In this document: positions 47,155 through 58,840 of the stretch, piece after piece
Layout of the letters: every line of letters begins with the position of its first letter
How positions within the stretch are numbered: position 1 is the first letter of the stretch
Origin: Canna indica
Lineage: Eukaryota; Streptophyta; Magnoliopsida; Zingiberales; Cannaceae
Reading direction: 5' to 3'
DNA length: 64,000 nt
Assembly: GCA_034359265.1 (NCBI GenBank)
Contig: CP136894.1
Span: forward strand, 25,016,501-25,080,500
Translations under genes and position numbers: made by a program
The notes under the pieces: generated by a model
Told to the model about the DNA's origin: nothing
Databases searched by the model: none
The model's input: only the letters and a program-made list of their open reading frames with translations

Positions 47155-48425
47155 TTCGCCTAAGGTTTTCTACCTTGGTCTTATCTCGGTTTTGATGATA
47201 ACAAACATGGAACTAATGTTTCATTGAGAAATTTTTTCAGGTTCCATATCAGTCAGCACTCGATGTCCATGATCGGAAATATCGGTGAAATTGAAAAATC
47301 GGAAGGACATTGGTCGACGCTTTCGGGTTCTTAGCGGAAATTTCTAGTTCGACATGTGCACCAAAGATGTCTTGGACGAGTCTAGAGAAAATTTGGAAAG
47401 ATCTCCAAGTTGACGCACGTTAAAGGCTGGAACCCAAAAACGAAGCGCGCAAGGAAAAAATACAAAAATTAGCCACTGCCCATATTCGATCGATCGACTG
47501 GTCGACCGTCGAAAGCTTGATATGGGTAGTAGACTATTTCGGTCGATCGAATGATGCTCGAAATGGGCAGAAAACCCTCGGTCGCTCGGTCGGTCTACTG
47601 ATGATTGATCGATAAGCGACCGAGCATCGACAACGTGTAGAAAAATGCCCGTTGATGAGCTTTGTGAGTTGGGGGGTTATAAATACTCACCCCAATCTCT
47701 CTTCCTCGTGGTTGTTGATGCTTCTAAGCCTCAAATAGTGATCCTTAGCATCTCCTAAGCTCTTTCTTGATCAAATCCATTTAACCTTGCTCTTGATCCC
47801 TCAATCTCAAGTGTTCTTCATTGGAGGGATCATCAAGTGTGCTAAGCTCAAGAAGAAGATATGTTCTCATTGTGATAAGTTCTCTTCAATCTCTTCTTGT
47901 GATAGATTTGTTTTTGATTTGTTTTACCATTGATTTACTTGTGTGTTGTAAGAAGACCTAGTGTTTGGTCTTGTGATTGAGTGGTATCCTTGGTAAAGAA
48001 GGTATAAAGCTAGTTGTATAAACTAAGTTAGGAGTAGGTCTTTGGAATTGAGGTGGGAAAGCTCACTCGGTAGGAAGGCGGTATACTTTCGAGTGTGGAA
48101 GTGCCTTCGAGGTGAGTGTAGGGTCTTTCTGGTGTAAAGTCCTCGATTGTAAGCTACTCAGAATTTAGTGGATTTGGGTGTGAAATCCTAAGTGCGGTGT
48201 GCTTAGGTAGTGGAGTAGGCATTAGGGCCGAACCACTATAAATAATTGTGTTAGCATTGATATCTTTGCTCATGTTTAAATTGTTTTATTATTGCTTCCG
48301 CATTTAGTCGATAAATTGCAATTTGCCTAAGTAGTTTAAAGAAAAGATTAAAACCAAAATTAGGCAAAAAGATTTAGTTAACATACTATTCACACCCCCC
48401 TCTAGTGTGGCCATTTCACCAATAT
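47155..48425 (+). repeat. LTR5, 5' LTR of TR-GAG element 3
   Basis: Type-B LTR whose first bases are altered (TTCGCCTAAGG for TGTTGGCCTAAGG). The palindrome cluster is short (47485-47640); a TATA box TTATAAATACTCACC is near 47677. The end CACCAATA is followed by a degenerate primer site, TTTTGTATCAGAGCC. Confidence 0.8.
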
Positions 48426-48770
48426 TTTGTATCAGAGCCAGGTTGTAGATTGAGATTTCACTATCTCCTCTACATCGTCTCTTCATCCGAAAAATGCAAC
48501 TAGAGAGTTTAGCGTCTTCACCTCCTATTGTTTTATTATTGCTTCTGCATTTAGTCGATAAATTACAATTTGCTTAAGTAGTTTAAAAAAAAGATAAAAA
48601 ACAGAATTAGACAAAAAGATTTAGTTAACACACTATTCACCCCCCCTAGTGTGGCCATTTCACCAACATTTTTTATCGAGCTAGGTTGTAGATTGAGATT
48701 TCACCATCTCCTCTACATCGTCTCTTGATCCGAAAAATGCAACTAGAGAGTTTAGCATCTTCACCTCCTA
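48281..48770. repeat. 247-bp tandem duplication over the LTR end, primer site and gag start
   Basis: The block starting TTGTTTTATTATTGCTTC at 48281 recurs at 48528 and ends with TCACCTCCTA before 48771. Both copies include the LTR end, the region where the primer site should be, and the first codons of gag (ATGCAACTAGAGAG). Copies have diverged by point changes, so the duplication is old. Confidence 0.9.
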
Positions 48771-50080
48771 GGCTCGATCCCTCGAACTTTGGTCTTTGGA
48801 AATATAGAATGTACACATATTTAAAGACTAAAGGTGTTGGTGTCCTTAACATGTTAAGACTAGAATTCATTGAACCTAAGGTTGACATGCATGCTTAGAG
48901 TGAATTAGATAAGAAAATATTTAAGTTTAATGAAGATGAGATGAATTGTATTCTTTGCACATTACCAAATGGCATCCTAGATAAAGTTATGCATTGCTCT
49001 TCGGCTTATGATTTATGGGTCACTTTAAATGTTTTATATGATTATGCCAAAACCGAAGAGATTGACACTTTTGATGAAGGTGACGATGACAATGGTCACT
49101 TACCTACTACTAATCTCTATTTTGATGCCCATAGTGCTTCTAGTCAAAGGAGCAACTCTAAGAACCGAAAACGAAAGGTGATTTGTCATACTTGCAAGGC
49201 AAAGGGGCATGTGAAGAAAAATTTTCCTACCGTGATGAACAAAGCAAGAAAGAGGTCAAGTGCTTCCACCTCGACATCTCACTCATTTGAAGCACCCTCT
49301 AGCCATGACTATCAAGCCACATCCAAACTTAGCCTCATGGATGCTAATGATGAGGTACACTCTCCTTCACTTAGTCATGCTAATGAAAATGACAGTGCTA
49401 GTTCTTCTAGTTCTCATAACATGCCACATGATGAGTTAGTAGATGAGTGTAGAAAGATTATGCCTTGCTTGTTAGAAAAGATAAGGAAAATAAAATGCTA
49501 AAGAAAGAAAATGTGATGCTTAATTCTCATGTGCATGAATTAAAACTAGAAAATGAGAAATTGAAATCTAGTTCATTTGATTTGTGCCATGATAGATTGA
49601 AACTTGAGCCTAACGACTTAAAGCTTGGAAATGAAAATTTGAAATTTTAGAATTCAAAAATCATAAGTGAGAACAATATTTTGAAATCTCAACTATATGT
49701 CATGCATAAGTCAATTGAAGTTTTAAAAGATGAGATATTGGTTTTGAACAAGGAAGTACATAACTTGAAAACTCAACTTCCTTCCAGAAAATTGGAAAGA
49801 AAATGTTTCTTTCAAAAATGTCTATGCTCATCATAAATCTCATGCTATGCATTCTAATGCACGATCTCATGCTAAGAAAAATGATAATAAAAAGTTTCAT
49901 GGTCATTGTTTTTATTGTGGTGTCTATGGGCATGCTATATATGATTGCGCATTTAAGATGAACCCAAGTGGAGTTAAGACACTTTGTGTAGCTAAGCCCT
50001 CTAACCCCCAAGGACCCAAAGTCATTTGGGTACCAAAGGTCTCATGCTCTTTTGTAAGGGGAGCAACCACACAAGGGTAA
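48737..50080 (+). pseudogene. TR-GAG gag, copy 3
   Basis: Starts MQLESLASSPPRLDPSNFG. TAG stops it before the SELDKK segment (about 48897), then one frame runs to 49501 and another from 49465. The first knuckle CHTCKAKGHVKKNF has Phe for the last Cys; the second, CFYCGVYGHAIYDC, is intact. The end GATTQG and stop match the other copies. Confidence 0.85.
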
Positions 50081-50717
50081 AGGAAATTGAAGAATTGAAG
50101 TTGACCATGGACTTCAATGAAGAATCCATCTTTGGTTGCAACTTCAGGCCATCATGATACCATATGTATAAAAATTGGCATCTAGGTATGTTTAGTATCA
50201 CCTCCTTTATATTATTTGTCATCTTAAAGTTGGAGTTATGATACTAGTTAAATTTGAGTTGATTTTGCCCGCTCATGATATGACTTGAAAAAATGATTTT
50301 TGTTTTTTGTTTTCCTGGTCTCTTCAGAGACCTTTGTAGCCTATAACGGGCTCATGCGACCTTGCGGTTCTAAATCGTAGGCTCATTGTGGCCTTCAATT
50401 TTCAACCAATAGAAAGAGTTGGAGATCTTAATTTTCAAATATTTCATATTTTGAGATCTCGTGATTTGTTTTGGATTCATGATAATATATTTTGAAATGG
50501 ATTTCAAACTATTTAGCAAAGTGGATTTTGAAAATGATACTTGATTCTTCTCCTTGGTATTTGGTTTGGGTTGCTTGCTAGTAGCTTTAGTCATTAAATC
50601 CACTAACGAAGTCTACTTGCAAGTTGAAAATGTTAATTGAAGGCTATGCTATTGTGAAGAAAACTGAAAAGTAAAATGACGAGTTATGGCAAAGTTCTCT
50701 TGAAGAGGTATGAGTTT
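50081..50717 (+). repeat. Interior of TR-GAG element 3, left of the LINE
   Basis: Carries the GCGACCTTGCGGTTCTAAAT block shared with the window start. Ends at the LINE target duplication AAGAGGTATGAGTTT (50703-50717). Confidence 0.75.
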
Positions 50718-50756
50718 TCTTTTTTTTTACACAAAAGGAAAGATTATATTAGACTT

Positions 50757-53700
50757 TTAGCCGACAGCAAGTAAGTGATGATACAAAATTGTCTCGAGCT
50801 CCGTAGGCCAATTTGACGTCCAAGAAATGGACTGTATTCGACCTCGAGCTGAGTTTGCTGCCCAGTGGGCAGCTTTGTTAACATTTCTAGAGACATATGA
50901 AAATGAAATATGCGTAAATGAAGACAACAAAAGCTTAATATCCGTAAACAAAGATCCAAGGTTTGGAGGATGATCTGAGTTGTAGTTGATAATGTCGATA
51001 AGCTGCTGACAGTCTGACTCAATGTTGATGAAATCCAACTTCCTAGCATGAGCATAAGAAAGAGCAAGATAAATTGCAATAGCTTCTGAATAGAAAGCAG
51101 AGGTAGAGAAAAAATATGAACAAGAGGCAAAGATACACTCGCCTTTGTGATTACGGAGAATGAGGCCTACTCCACCTTCGTCATTAGCAATTGAACCATC
51201 ACAGTTAAATTTAAGCCAAGGAGCAAGAGGGGGAGACCAATCACAAGTCGTAGAGTGCAAGTACAACGTGCCCTCAGGAGTGTAAGTATCTGTGAATTGG
51301 CTTGAGAAAGCCAATATTTACGTCATAGCCTTACTAGTGGAAGGCTTCATATCACCATTCATAATAGAATTCCTATAGTACCAAATGAACCAAAAAACAT
51401 TTGAAATTATAGAAATGTTTTCAAGAGTTGAGTTAAAACCCGTGTTTATCAAAAACCAAGTTTCGGGATTCCAATTAAATCTACAATTAAAGTCCAAATT
51501 TAGATGCAAACCGAGGGAGATCCAAATGCTACTCGCAAAGGAACACTCTAAAAATAAGTGTTTAATAGATTCAGAAGCATTGAAATAGAAACAACAAGTA
51601 TCATTAGATGAAATACCTAAGGAAAATAAATAAGCTTTAGCGGGGAGCTTACTATGAAAGAGCTTCCAAATAAATAATTTAACTTTAGGAGCAGTGTTAA
51701 GTTTCCAAATCATATTCCAAATAGGATTTAAACTTGGAGAGGGTTCAAAAGAGGACTTTAGAAATCTAAATGCTGATGATGAAGAAGTCAAACCACTATT
51801 TTCAGGCATCCATACCACTTTATCATCATAGGGCTGTACAGGGACCCGAATGCTTGTGATAGCTTCCCACAAAGAATTTCCACACATAGAATAGCTGATA
51901 AAGGGGGACCATTTCTGGTCCTGAAATAAGTGTTGCACCTCAGTAATATGATTAACCAATTTCATATTAAAAAGCGTAGGTTTGATAGCAATGGGCATAT
52001 CTAAAGTCCAGTTGTCATTTAAAAATGAAGTAGAGCTGTCATTTCCAATGTAGGATTTAAAACCCAAATGAAGACTTTTAAAAGCAAATTTAAAAAGCTT
52101 CCAAGCATAAGAAGATTTAGACTTTTTGCAGCTATTGAAGGGGTTTATAGGAGGGTATTTAGATTTAACAAGATTAACCCAAATGGAATTGTGATTGCTA
52201 TGGTATTTCTGAATTCTACTAGCTTGAAGGAAGATGCTTTTGGTTTCAAGATCTTGAACGCCAAGACCTCCCCTATCCTTGGGTAAGGTAATGGTTTCTC
52301 AGTTAACCAAATGCAAAGCCTACTTCTCAGTAGAATGACTCCACAGGAAATTTCTAATCCTAGATTCAATTTTATCAGAAAGACTAGAGTTAATCCAAGT
52401 AACAGGTAAAGAATAAGTAAGGATAGAGTTGAGAACAGACATTATCAGCACAAGCTTGCCAGCTTGAGAGAGAAGGTTGGCCTTCCAATTAGAGAGTTTA
52501 GAATAAATGGAAGTAAGGATGTGATCATGTGTCTTGGGAGGAGGCCTTCTAGGGGAGATCATAACTCCAAGATATTTGAAGGGAAAATTACTCTTTTTCA
52601 TACCCAAAAGAGTTATAAATGCTCAACCTAGTAGCATTAGAAGTGTGAGTAGGAAAGAAGATGCTGGATTTAGAAAGGTTGACTCTCAAGCCAGTGAGGG
52701 ATTCATAGGTGGAAAAAATTCTCTTAACAGAGGAAATACTATTCTTATTAGCCCTAAGGATAAGAATAAGATCGTCAGCAAACATGAGGTGAGAGATGGA
52801 AAAATCATTCTTCATTTTAAAAGGAGAATAAGTGCCCTGATCTACAGCTTGCTTAATGAGCTGAGATAGAGTTTGGGCAACAAGAATGAAAAGGAATGGA
52901 GAGAGAGGATCACCTTGCCTGATGCCTCTATTAGAAGGGAAGAAGTGAGAGAGATGAGAGTTAATAAAGCAGGCAAAGGTGGGAGTCATAGAAGGAATGA
53001 GCAAGCTCTTGGATAATAAGAATGTTATCCTGAATATGTCTACCTTTGATAAAGGCAGATTGCTCATTACTAATAAGAAAAGGAAGACAATGCTTAATTC
53101 TATTGGCCAGAAGCTTGGATAGAATACGATTAGAAATATTACAAAGGTCTATGGATCTGAAGTCCTTAACCAACTTAGGATGTTTGATTTTAGGAATAAA
53201 GGTGAGCATGGTTTGATTCCAAGATGGGGGAAGGAAGGAGGTATGAAAAAAATTATTCAGGTCATGCTTGAAGGAGGAGGAGATGGTGTCCTAATAGTGT
53301 TTATAGAACTCTACAGTAAATCCATCACGACGTGGGCTTTTCCCATTGCCAAGTGAATTTATAGTGGATCTGATCTCACTATCAGAGAAGTCCTTGGTAA
53401 GAGAGTCCAAAAATTTGTGAGGTAGAAGAGGAAATGAAGGCCACATAGAAGAGCTAACATGAGCAGGAGGAGAAGAGTTCCATAAGGTAGAGTAGTGAGA
53501 TACAAATTCATTCAGGATCAGGGGATCTTCATTAACAGTTTCATTGCTAGAATTTTGAATGGAGTTAATGAGGTTTATACGCCTTCTAATAGTAACCAAA
53601 TGATGATAGAATGTAGTATTTTTATCTCCATCCATGATCCATTTCGTTTTAGATTTGGACCACCACTTTAAGCAAATATGTCTTTGAAGGGCAAGTTGCT

Positions 53701-54705
53701 TATTGTATAAGGATCTAAGCTTGAAATGAATGTCATTGGGGGCAGAAGGAAGGAGCTCAATGGATTAAAGTAAACTGATTTTTTCATTAGTGGAGCTGAG
53801 GAGGCTCTCAAGATTGCCTACACTATGTTTGTTCCAAAGGGAGAGGGCAGCTCTAGTATTTTTAAATTTAGAAGAGATAATAGAATCATGCATATGAGTA
53901 ATGAGATCATTCCAAGCATTATAGATAACATCTTTACAATCATTATGCTCAATCCAGAAATTTTGAGAGCGAAAAAGATTATTTTTAAACTGCTTATGAG
54001 AAGGAATAGTAAAAAGCAGAGGCCTATGATCAGAGGTGATCCTAGGTAAATGCTCAACAAAAGAATTACCAAAAAAGTGAAGCCAAGTAGAGTTTGCAAA
54101 AATTCTATCTTGCCTAATCCAAATTTTGGCATTACCTTGTCTATTATTATTGTCCAAGTATATTTACAACCTTTAAAGCCTAAGTTAGAAAAACCACAAC
54201 GATTTATAAAAGCATTAAAATCAACAATATGCTTGTGCATTTTGAAGGGGAGCCCTCCACATTTGTCATCAGGGCTTAAAATACAGTTAAAGTCACCTAA
54301 AATTACCCAAGGGTAAGAGGTGAGGTCATGAGTCATTAAAGAAGGCCAGAGATTAGCCCTGATGGAAGGGTTAGTACTAGCATAAATGGAAGACATAAGA
54401 AAGAGTTCGTAATTATCAAATTGCACAATAACATGAACAGCTTGAGCATCAATAAGAATAATTTTATCACTCACAATATTAGAATTCCAAGCAATCAGAG
54501 TACAACCTGAAGCACCTTTACTAGGCTGGATAGCAGCCTTCCAAAAGCAACCAAAGGAATTAACAAGCTTATTAAAATAAGAATCATTTAAATGAGTTTC
54601 TTGGATAATAATTATATTAACATGGGAATTCTTGATCTGAGCCGTGAGGAAGTCACGCACAGGTCGTCTCCAGGCACCCCTAGCATTCCAATTTAGAATC
54701 TTCAT
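50757..54705 (-). pseudogene. LINE ORF2: endonuclease, reverse transcriptase, RNase H
   Basis: Read on the minus strand from 54705. The AP-type endonuclease has ILNWNARGA, IIQETH, VILGDFN and, after a frame change, ITSDHRPLLF. RT is split over several frames, with NGKSPRRDGF, IRQGDPLSPFLFIL and the active-site FADDL (52588-53067). A zf-RVT region with WKLFHSKLPAK follows (51318-52067). A C-terminal RNase H (50757-51314) has LKFNCDGS, ESDCQQLI and NKAAHWAANS. This order is typical of plant L1 elements with RNase H. At least five frame changes or stops make it non-functional, though the domains are well preserved. Confidence 0.9.
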
Positions 54706-54758
54706 CTAATAAGGCAAAGGGGTTATCATAGAGTAAATCCCCAGAGGGGGAGGGAATA

Positions 54759-56333
54759 TCAATAAGGGGGGGGGGGGGGGGGGGGGTTCGGAACAGGGGG
54801 TTGGTCAAGTAAAAGCTTAGGTTTTCTATGCTTTAAAGGACCATCAACAGTAGGAATCTTGTAGATAGGAACTTTGGGGATCCTAGGTTTCTTCCTACGA
54901 TCAACCCTAGAAACCACGACAAGGGGAGGACCAGAGGAAGTGGAGCCTAGAGTTTTGGAAAGTTGGTTTAGGAGGTGGGACAGGGGGAAGCATAGAAGCA
55001 ATAGGGGATGGTGAAGTTTTCTGGAAAAGGGGGAAGGTTGGTTTAGGAGAAGCAGCATGGGGAGGGGGAAGAGGTGCTATAGGGCTGAGACCTGAGAAGA
55101 CAAAATGCGAAGGGCATCAACAGCAACAGATTTCATTATAGTATCCACATGAGCCCGAGGGACCTGTTCCATGTGGTTCTTGGGTTCAGAATTATTCTGG
55201 GTAACCCGAGCACGGTCAAGTCCTTGTTCAGGGGATTTGGTCGCGCTTCGAGGGTTCCGCCGGCGAGAAGACCGACGTTGAACTTGAACCCACGGACCAT
55301 GAAGGGGTCGGGCGAGTGGACTCAGAGGAAATGAAAGAGTCAACCAACAGAGACTTAGAATTTAGGGCATCATGCATGGAAACATCTAAACGAGAAACAG
55401 AAGAAGAATTAACATTCAAAATAGGGGATCCAAACGGTGGATCAGAAGCCAATTTACTGCGAAGAATAGTCGAACATGAAGACTCTAAATGACCAACTAA
55501 ACCACACTGGAAACAAAGGATTGGAATATTTTTGAAAACCACTGGTTGAAAGAAATTGAAATTGTTACACGAAAGCCAAACTCCCTGCTTGATAGGGAGA
55601 GAGAGATCCAATTCTATAGAAACCCTATTGTACATTCCTCTTTCAAAACAAAAGGATCTTTCATCAATCTTAATAAATCTGCCAAAATGACTGCCAATCA
55701 AAGCAATGGAAGTCGGATTCCAAAATTCCATCGGTAAAGCCTGAAGACGAATCCAAACAGGGGCAGTTTTAAAAGATTCCTCCCGTGGTCGAAAAAGTGG
55801 CTTCCAGGGTATGAGGCGCAGAACGTCTCCCCCGAGAGTCCACGGACCATTAGAGAGAACAAGATTAGTAGAGTCGAGAGAATCGAATCGGAAGACAAAA
55901 CATTGATCTTCAAGATCTAAAATCGATTGTAAACCATATTTAGCCCAAGAATGAAGAGCCCAACGCTTAATAGTATCAAGAGGAGGGGGGCGTCCAAGGA
56001 ACTTACCGATTAGGGATTTCTCCCAAGGCCGACGCCATGCAGAAGTCTGTTTGGGAGAAAAGGTGATCCGATTCGAGGTAGAAGACTTGATCTTGGAAAG
56101 AGTAGTCCTTGATGCTGAGTTGTGTGAAGAAGGGTTTGATCCCTTGAGGATCTGGACCCAAGAAAGGGGTTTATCCTGATCGAACGCGGTTAACACCAAA
56201 GAGGGCAACGGAGGAGAGGGCGAAGCAGGCAAAGGGGAAGCCCGCGCAGGCGGAGGAGGAAGAGAAATGCCATCGGGAGGATCGGGAGGAGGAGGAATGG
56301 GGGGAGAGAAGAGTCGCCGCCAGAGTCGCCCAT
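54759..56333 (-). pseudogene. LINE ORF1 (DUF4283 and CCHC knuckle)
   Basis: A probable start ATG lies at 56333 (MGDSGGDS) with a frame change soon after. The main frame 55228-56232 has a DUF4283-like domain (GKFLGRPPPLDTIKRWALHSW, VWIRLQALPMEFWN) and a zinc knuckle CFQCGLVGHLESSC. Proline-rich C-terminal pieces (54759-55343) are in other frames and run into a 21-G homopolymer (54766-54786). It would be the RNA-binding partner of ORF2. Confidence 0.85.
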
Positions 56334-56401
56334 ACTAGGGTTTCTAGAGAGTGAAAGATCACCCAACTAAATTAATCTGAAAAACGAAGAGGCATGAGTT
56401 T

Positions 56402-56826
56402 GACTTTTGTTAAAATCTTGCTCAATTACCTCAATAATTATGCTTGAATGATTTCTCTATGCTCATGATTGATTATGCATGATAAATGTTTGAAGTTTCA
56501 TGAGTAGAAAAAATCTTGATAACTTAGGCCATTTCATGTTATTATGATATTAATGAAATCGGATTAGGTTGAAATTCTTCATTAGAGACTTCATTTTTAA
56601 GTTGAAAATTGGATGAACATGTTTAGGTTTGTCAATGATTAGTTGCCATGTGTTCAAAATTGAAAATTCATGAGAAATTGAGCAAAATGATAACTAATTC
56701 ACTTTAGGAGCCCTAAACTTGAGAAAGTTTGACCTAAGTCAACATATTGACTTGGACACTTTATTTTATGACCAAAATTTTCATAAACATGTTTATGTAT
56801 ATGTATGACATGTTTCCATGCATTTA
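56402..56826 (+). repeat. Interior of TR-GAG element 3, between LINE and MITE
   Basis: Resumes the TR-GAG interior just after the LINE target duplication. Contains the GACCTAAGTCAAC / ATTGACTTGG palindromic module near 56730. Confidence 0.75.
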
Positions 56827-57906
56827 GGTCTCGTTTGGTTCACACTACTTTATGCAGGAAGTTGTACTTCCCAAGAAGTAGGAAAAAGTGTTCATGTTTG
56901 GTTGACACACTTTTTGCATTTTGTAAAAAGTATAACTTCCTGAGTAAGTGCAACTTTCTGTAAAATGCAGTAAGTAACTTACCACTTACCACTTCTTGCA
57001 TTGTATTTAAAGGAAAAAGTCAATTTCACCCTCACATTTGCATTTAGTACAAATTTTTTAATTTATATTCCCAACATTATAGATTAGATAATCCTTGAAT
57101 TCTTTACCTATTTATTTTAATTTAATTGGTTTTTAATAAAAATATGTAATTTTTTCATATTAACTATAAATAAAAATCAATTTTTCATATATAATAAAGT
57201 ATATATTATATTAATTATATATGCAAAAGTTATATTATATTTTACATATATATGTTTAAAATATTAATTTATAAATAAATTTATTTTTTTCATATATATA
57301 CTAATGCATATAAATTTAAATATTATTTTATAAAGAGATTTTAAAAAGAATATATTGGTCATTTGATATGTACTTCCTAGGAAGTACTCACTACAACTCA
57401 ATTGACCTATAGAGACACAAAATTAGAGACAAATTATATTTTTGTTTGTGAATCTTCACATTTAGAGACTAATAGACACAAAATTTGTTCCTAATTAGTC
57501 TCTAAAGATCTATAGAAACAACGCCAACAGAGTCACTTAATTGATTTGACTCTAAGATATAGAAACACTAACAATAGAGTCACTTAATTGATCAGGCTCT
57601 AAAGTTATTTTTAGATGCTAATTAGGAATAAATTTTATATTTATTAGTCTCTAAATGTGAAGATTTAAAAATATGTACTTAATTAATCTAATTTGGCTCT
57701 AATTATGTGTCTCTATAGGCCGATTGTGTTGTTGTGACTCATGTCAACCAAACATGTTCTAGGGGAAAAGTTGCACTTCCTATAAATTAACTTTTTGTCA
57801 ACCAAACACTTTTTAAATACTTTTTGGGAAATACATATAGAAAGTTAATTCATGTGAGTTATAACTTTCTAGATAAAGTTACTTCCCATGTCAACCAAAC
57901 GAGATC
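56827..57906. mobile_element. PIF/Harbinger-like MITE hosting another MITE
   Basis: Terminal repeats GGTCTCGTTTGGTTCACA and, inverted, GATCTCGTTTGGTTGACA, flanked by TTA (56824-56826 and 57907-57909). Paralogous TR-GAG interiors near 1520 and 41092 lack it. Internal sequence repeats GGAAGTTGTACTTCC-like motifs. Non-coding. Confidence 0.85.
57389..57736. mobile_element. CACTA-type MITE nested in the Harbinger-like MITE, 348 bp
   Basis: Begins CACTACAACTCAATTGACC and ends, inverted, CACAACAACACAATCGGCC, followed inward by shared CTATAGAGACACA. Flanked by ACT on both sides (57386-57388 and 57737-57739). Removing it restores gaagtACTcatgtcaacc in the host MITE. Confidence 0.85.
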
Positions 57907-57909
57907 TTA

Positions 57910-58206
57910 GAATGAAAAATTTATATGGATATAGATAAAATGATATAAATGTCATTTCTTGATAACCTCATTTGAACAAGTAGTACCCAAGTCAACAAAT
58001 TGACTTAGAGGTCTCATTTTCAATCCATATTTGAGAAACATATTTATTGTTACTCATATTAGGTGTCCATAAGCTTAAATTTGAAAAATCATGAGTAAAT
58101 GATAAAATTGACACTTAGCAAGTTTCATGATAACTAGCTTAGTTTTGAATGAAACCATTCTAGGTTGATATCTTGACTTAAGGACATAATTTTCAATACA
58201 AACTTG
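57910..58206 (+). repeat. Interior of TR-GAG element 3, right part
   Basis: Matches 1535-1825 and 41110-41405; ends in the cttg of an ACTTGACATATACTC sequence that CACTA-2 interrupts. Confidence 0.75.
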
Positions 58207-58696
58207 CACTACTAAAAAATAGCTTTTTGCGACGGCACAGTATGCGATCGCAGATGCGACGGGTCTGCGACCGCCGTCCATTGGGGTCGCAAACTGGCAA
58301 GGGGGCGACGGATTTTGTGATAGTCTTGAGTGCTGTCATAAAATAACGACGACATTGTGACCGCATATAGTGCCATCGCAATAAGGCGATGGGTTTGGCG
58401 ACCATTTGCGACAGTTAGTGCCGTCGCAAAATGGTATTAAATCCCCCCCCCCCCGGCCCGCCCAAACCCTTTTTTTTCTCTTCAATCCCGCCCCTCTGCC
58501 GATCTCCCTCTCTTTCTCTACCGCGTGCCTCTCTACCGCCGCACGCCAACCACCGCACGCGCCGCACGCCGACCTTCGCACATGGACCGCCGCCCACTGC
58601 TCGTCGCTCACCGCAAGAAGGCCTCGCCGCTGCTCGACTAGCTGTTCAACCGCTGATATCCTCCTCCTCCTCCTCCTCCTCTCTCTCTCTCATCTG

Positions 58697-58835
58697 AAAC
58701 CCTAGCCGACGGCTAGGGTTTATACTTGAAACCCGATAACCACTCGGGTATCAAGTATCAGTTGATCAGTATCAGTTTAAACTGATACTGATCAGTATCA
58801 CTTCCAATGTACATTTAGCATGTACATTGGAAGTG
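58697..58835. repeat. Array of four consecutive hairpins (CACTA-2)
   Basis: (1) AAACCCTAGCCG at 58697-58708 pairs perfectly with 58710-58721. (2) TACTTGAAACCCGA at 58723-58736 pairs with 58744-58757 with one mismatch. (3) A perfect 32-bp palindrome, TGATCAGTATCAGTTT at 58763-58778 and its complement at 58779-58794. (4) CACTTCCAATGTACAT at 58799-58814 pairs perfectly with 58820-58835 across 5 nt. Gaps between hairpins are 1-5 nt. Apart from AAACCCTA, the stems are unrelated to those in CACTA-1. Confidence 0.95.
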
Positions 58836-58840
58836 AGCCA

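Larger units (their letters stand above)
50718..56386 (-). mobile_element. Plant L1-type LINE, 5.7 kb, near full length
   Basis: Minus-strand non-LTR retrotransposon with a short A-rich tail at its 3' end (about 50718-50735, T-rich on the plus strand). A 15-bp target duplication, AAGAGGTATGAGTTT at 50703-50717, is repeated with one change at 56387-56401. Two open-region groups, ORF1 and ORF2, are present, and both carry frame breaks. Confidence 0.92.
47155..58206 (+). mobile_element. TR-GAG element 3, interrupted by a LINE and MITEs
   Basis: LTR5 at 47155-48425, a degraded primer site, gag3, and a non-coding interior that is split by the LINE (50718-56386) and a MITE (56827-57906). It is last seen at 58206, where CACTA-2 begins. 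The rest of its interior and its 3' LTR are not in the window. Confidence 0.8.

Noticed and set aside
51385..51588. Plus-strand frames across the LINE (also 52534-52869, 53825-54316 and 55546-55737)
   Set aside because: Antisense to LINE ORF2 and ORF1 domains identified on the minus strand.
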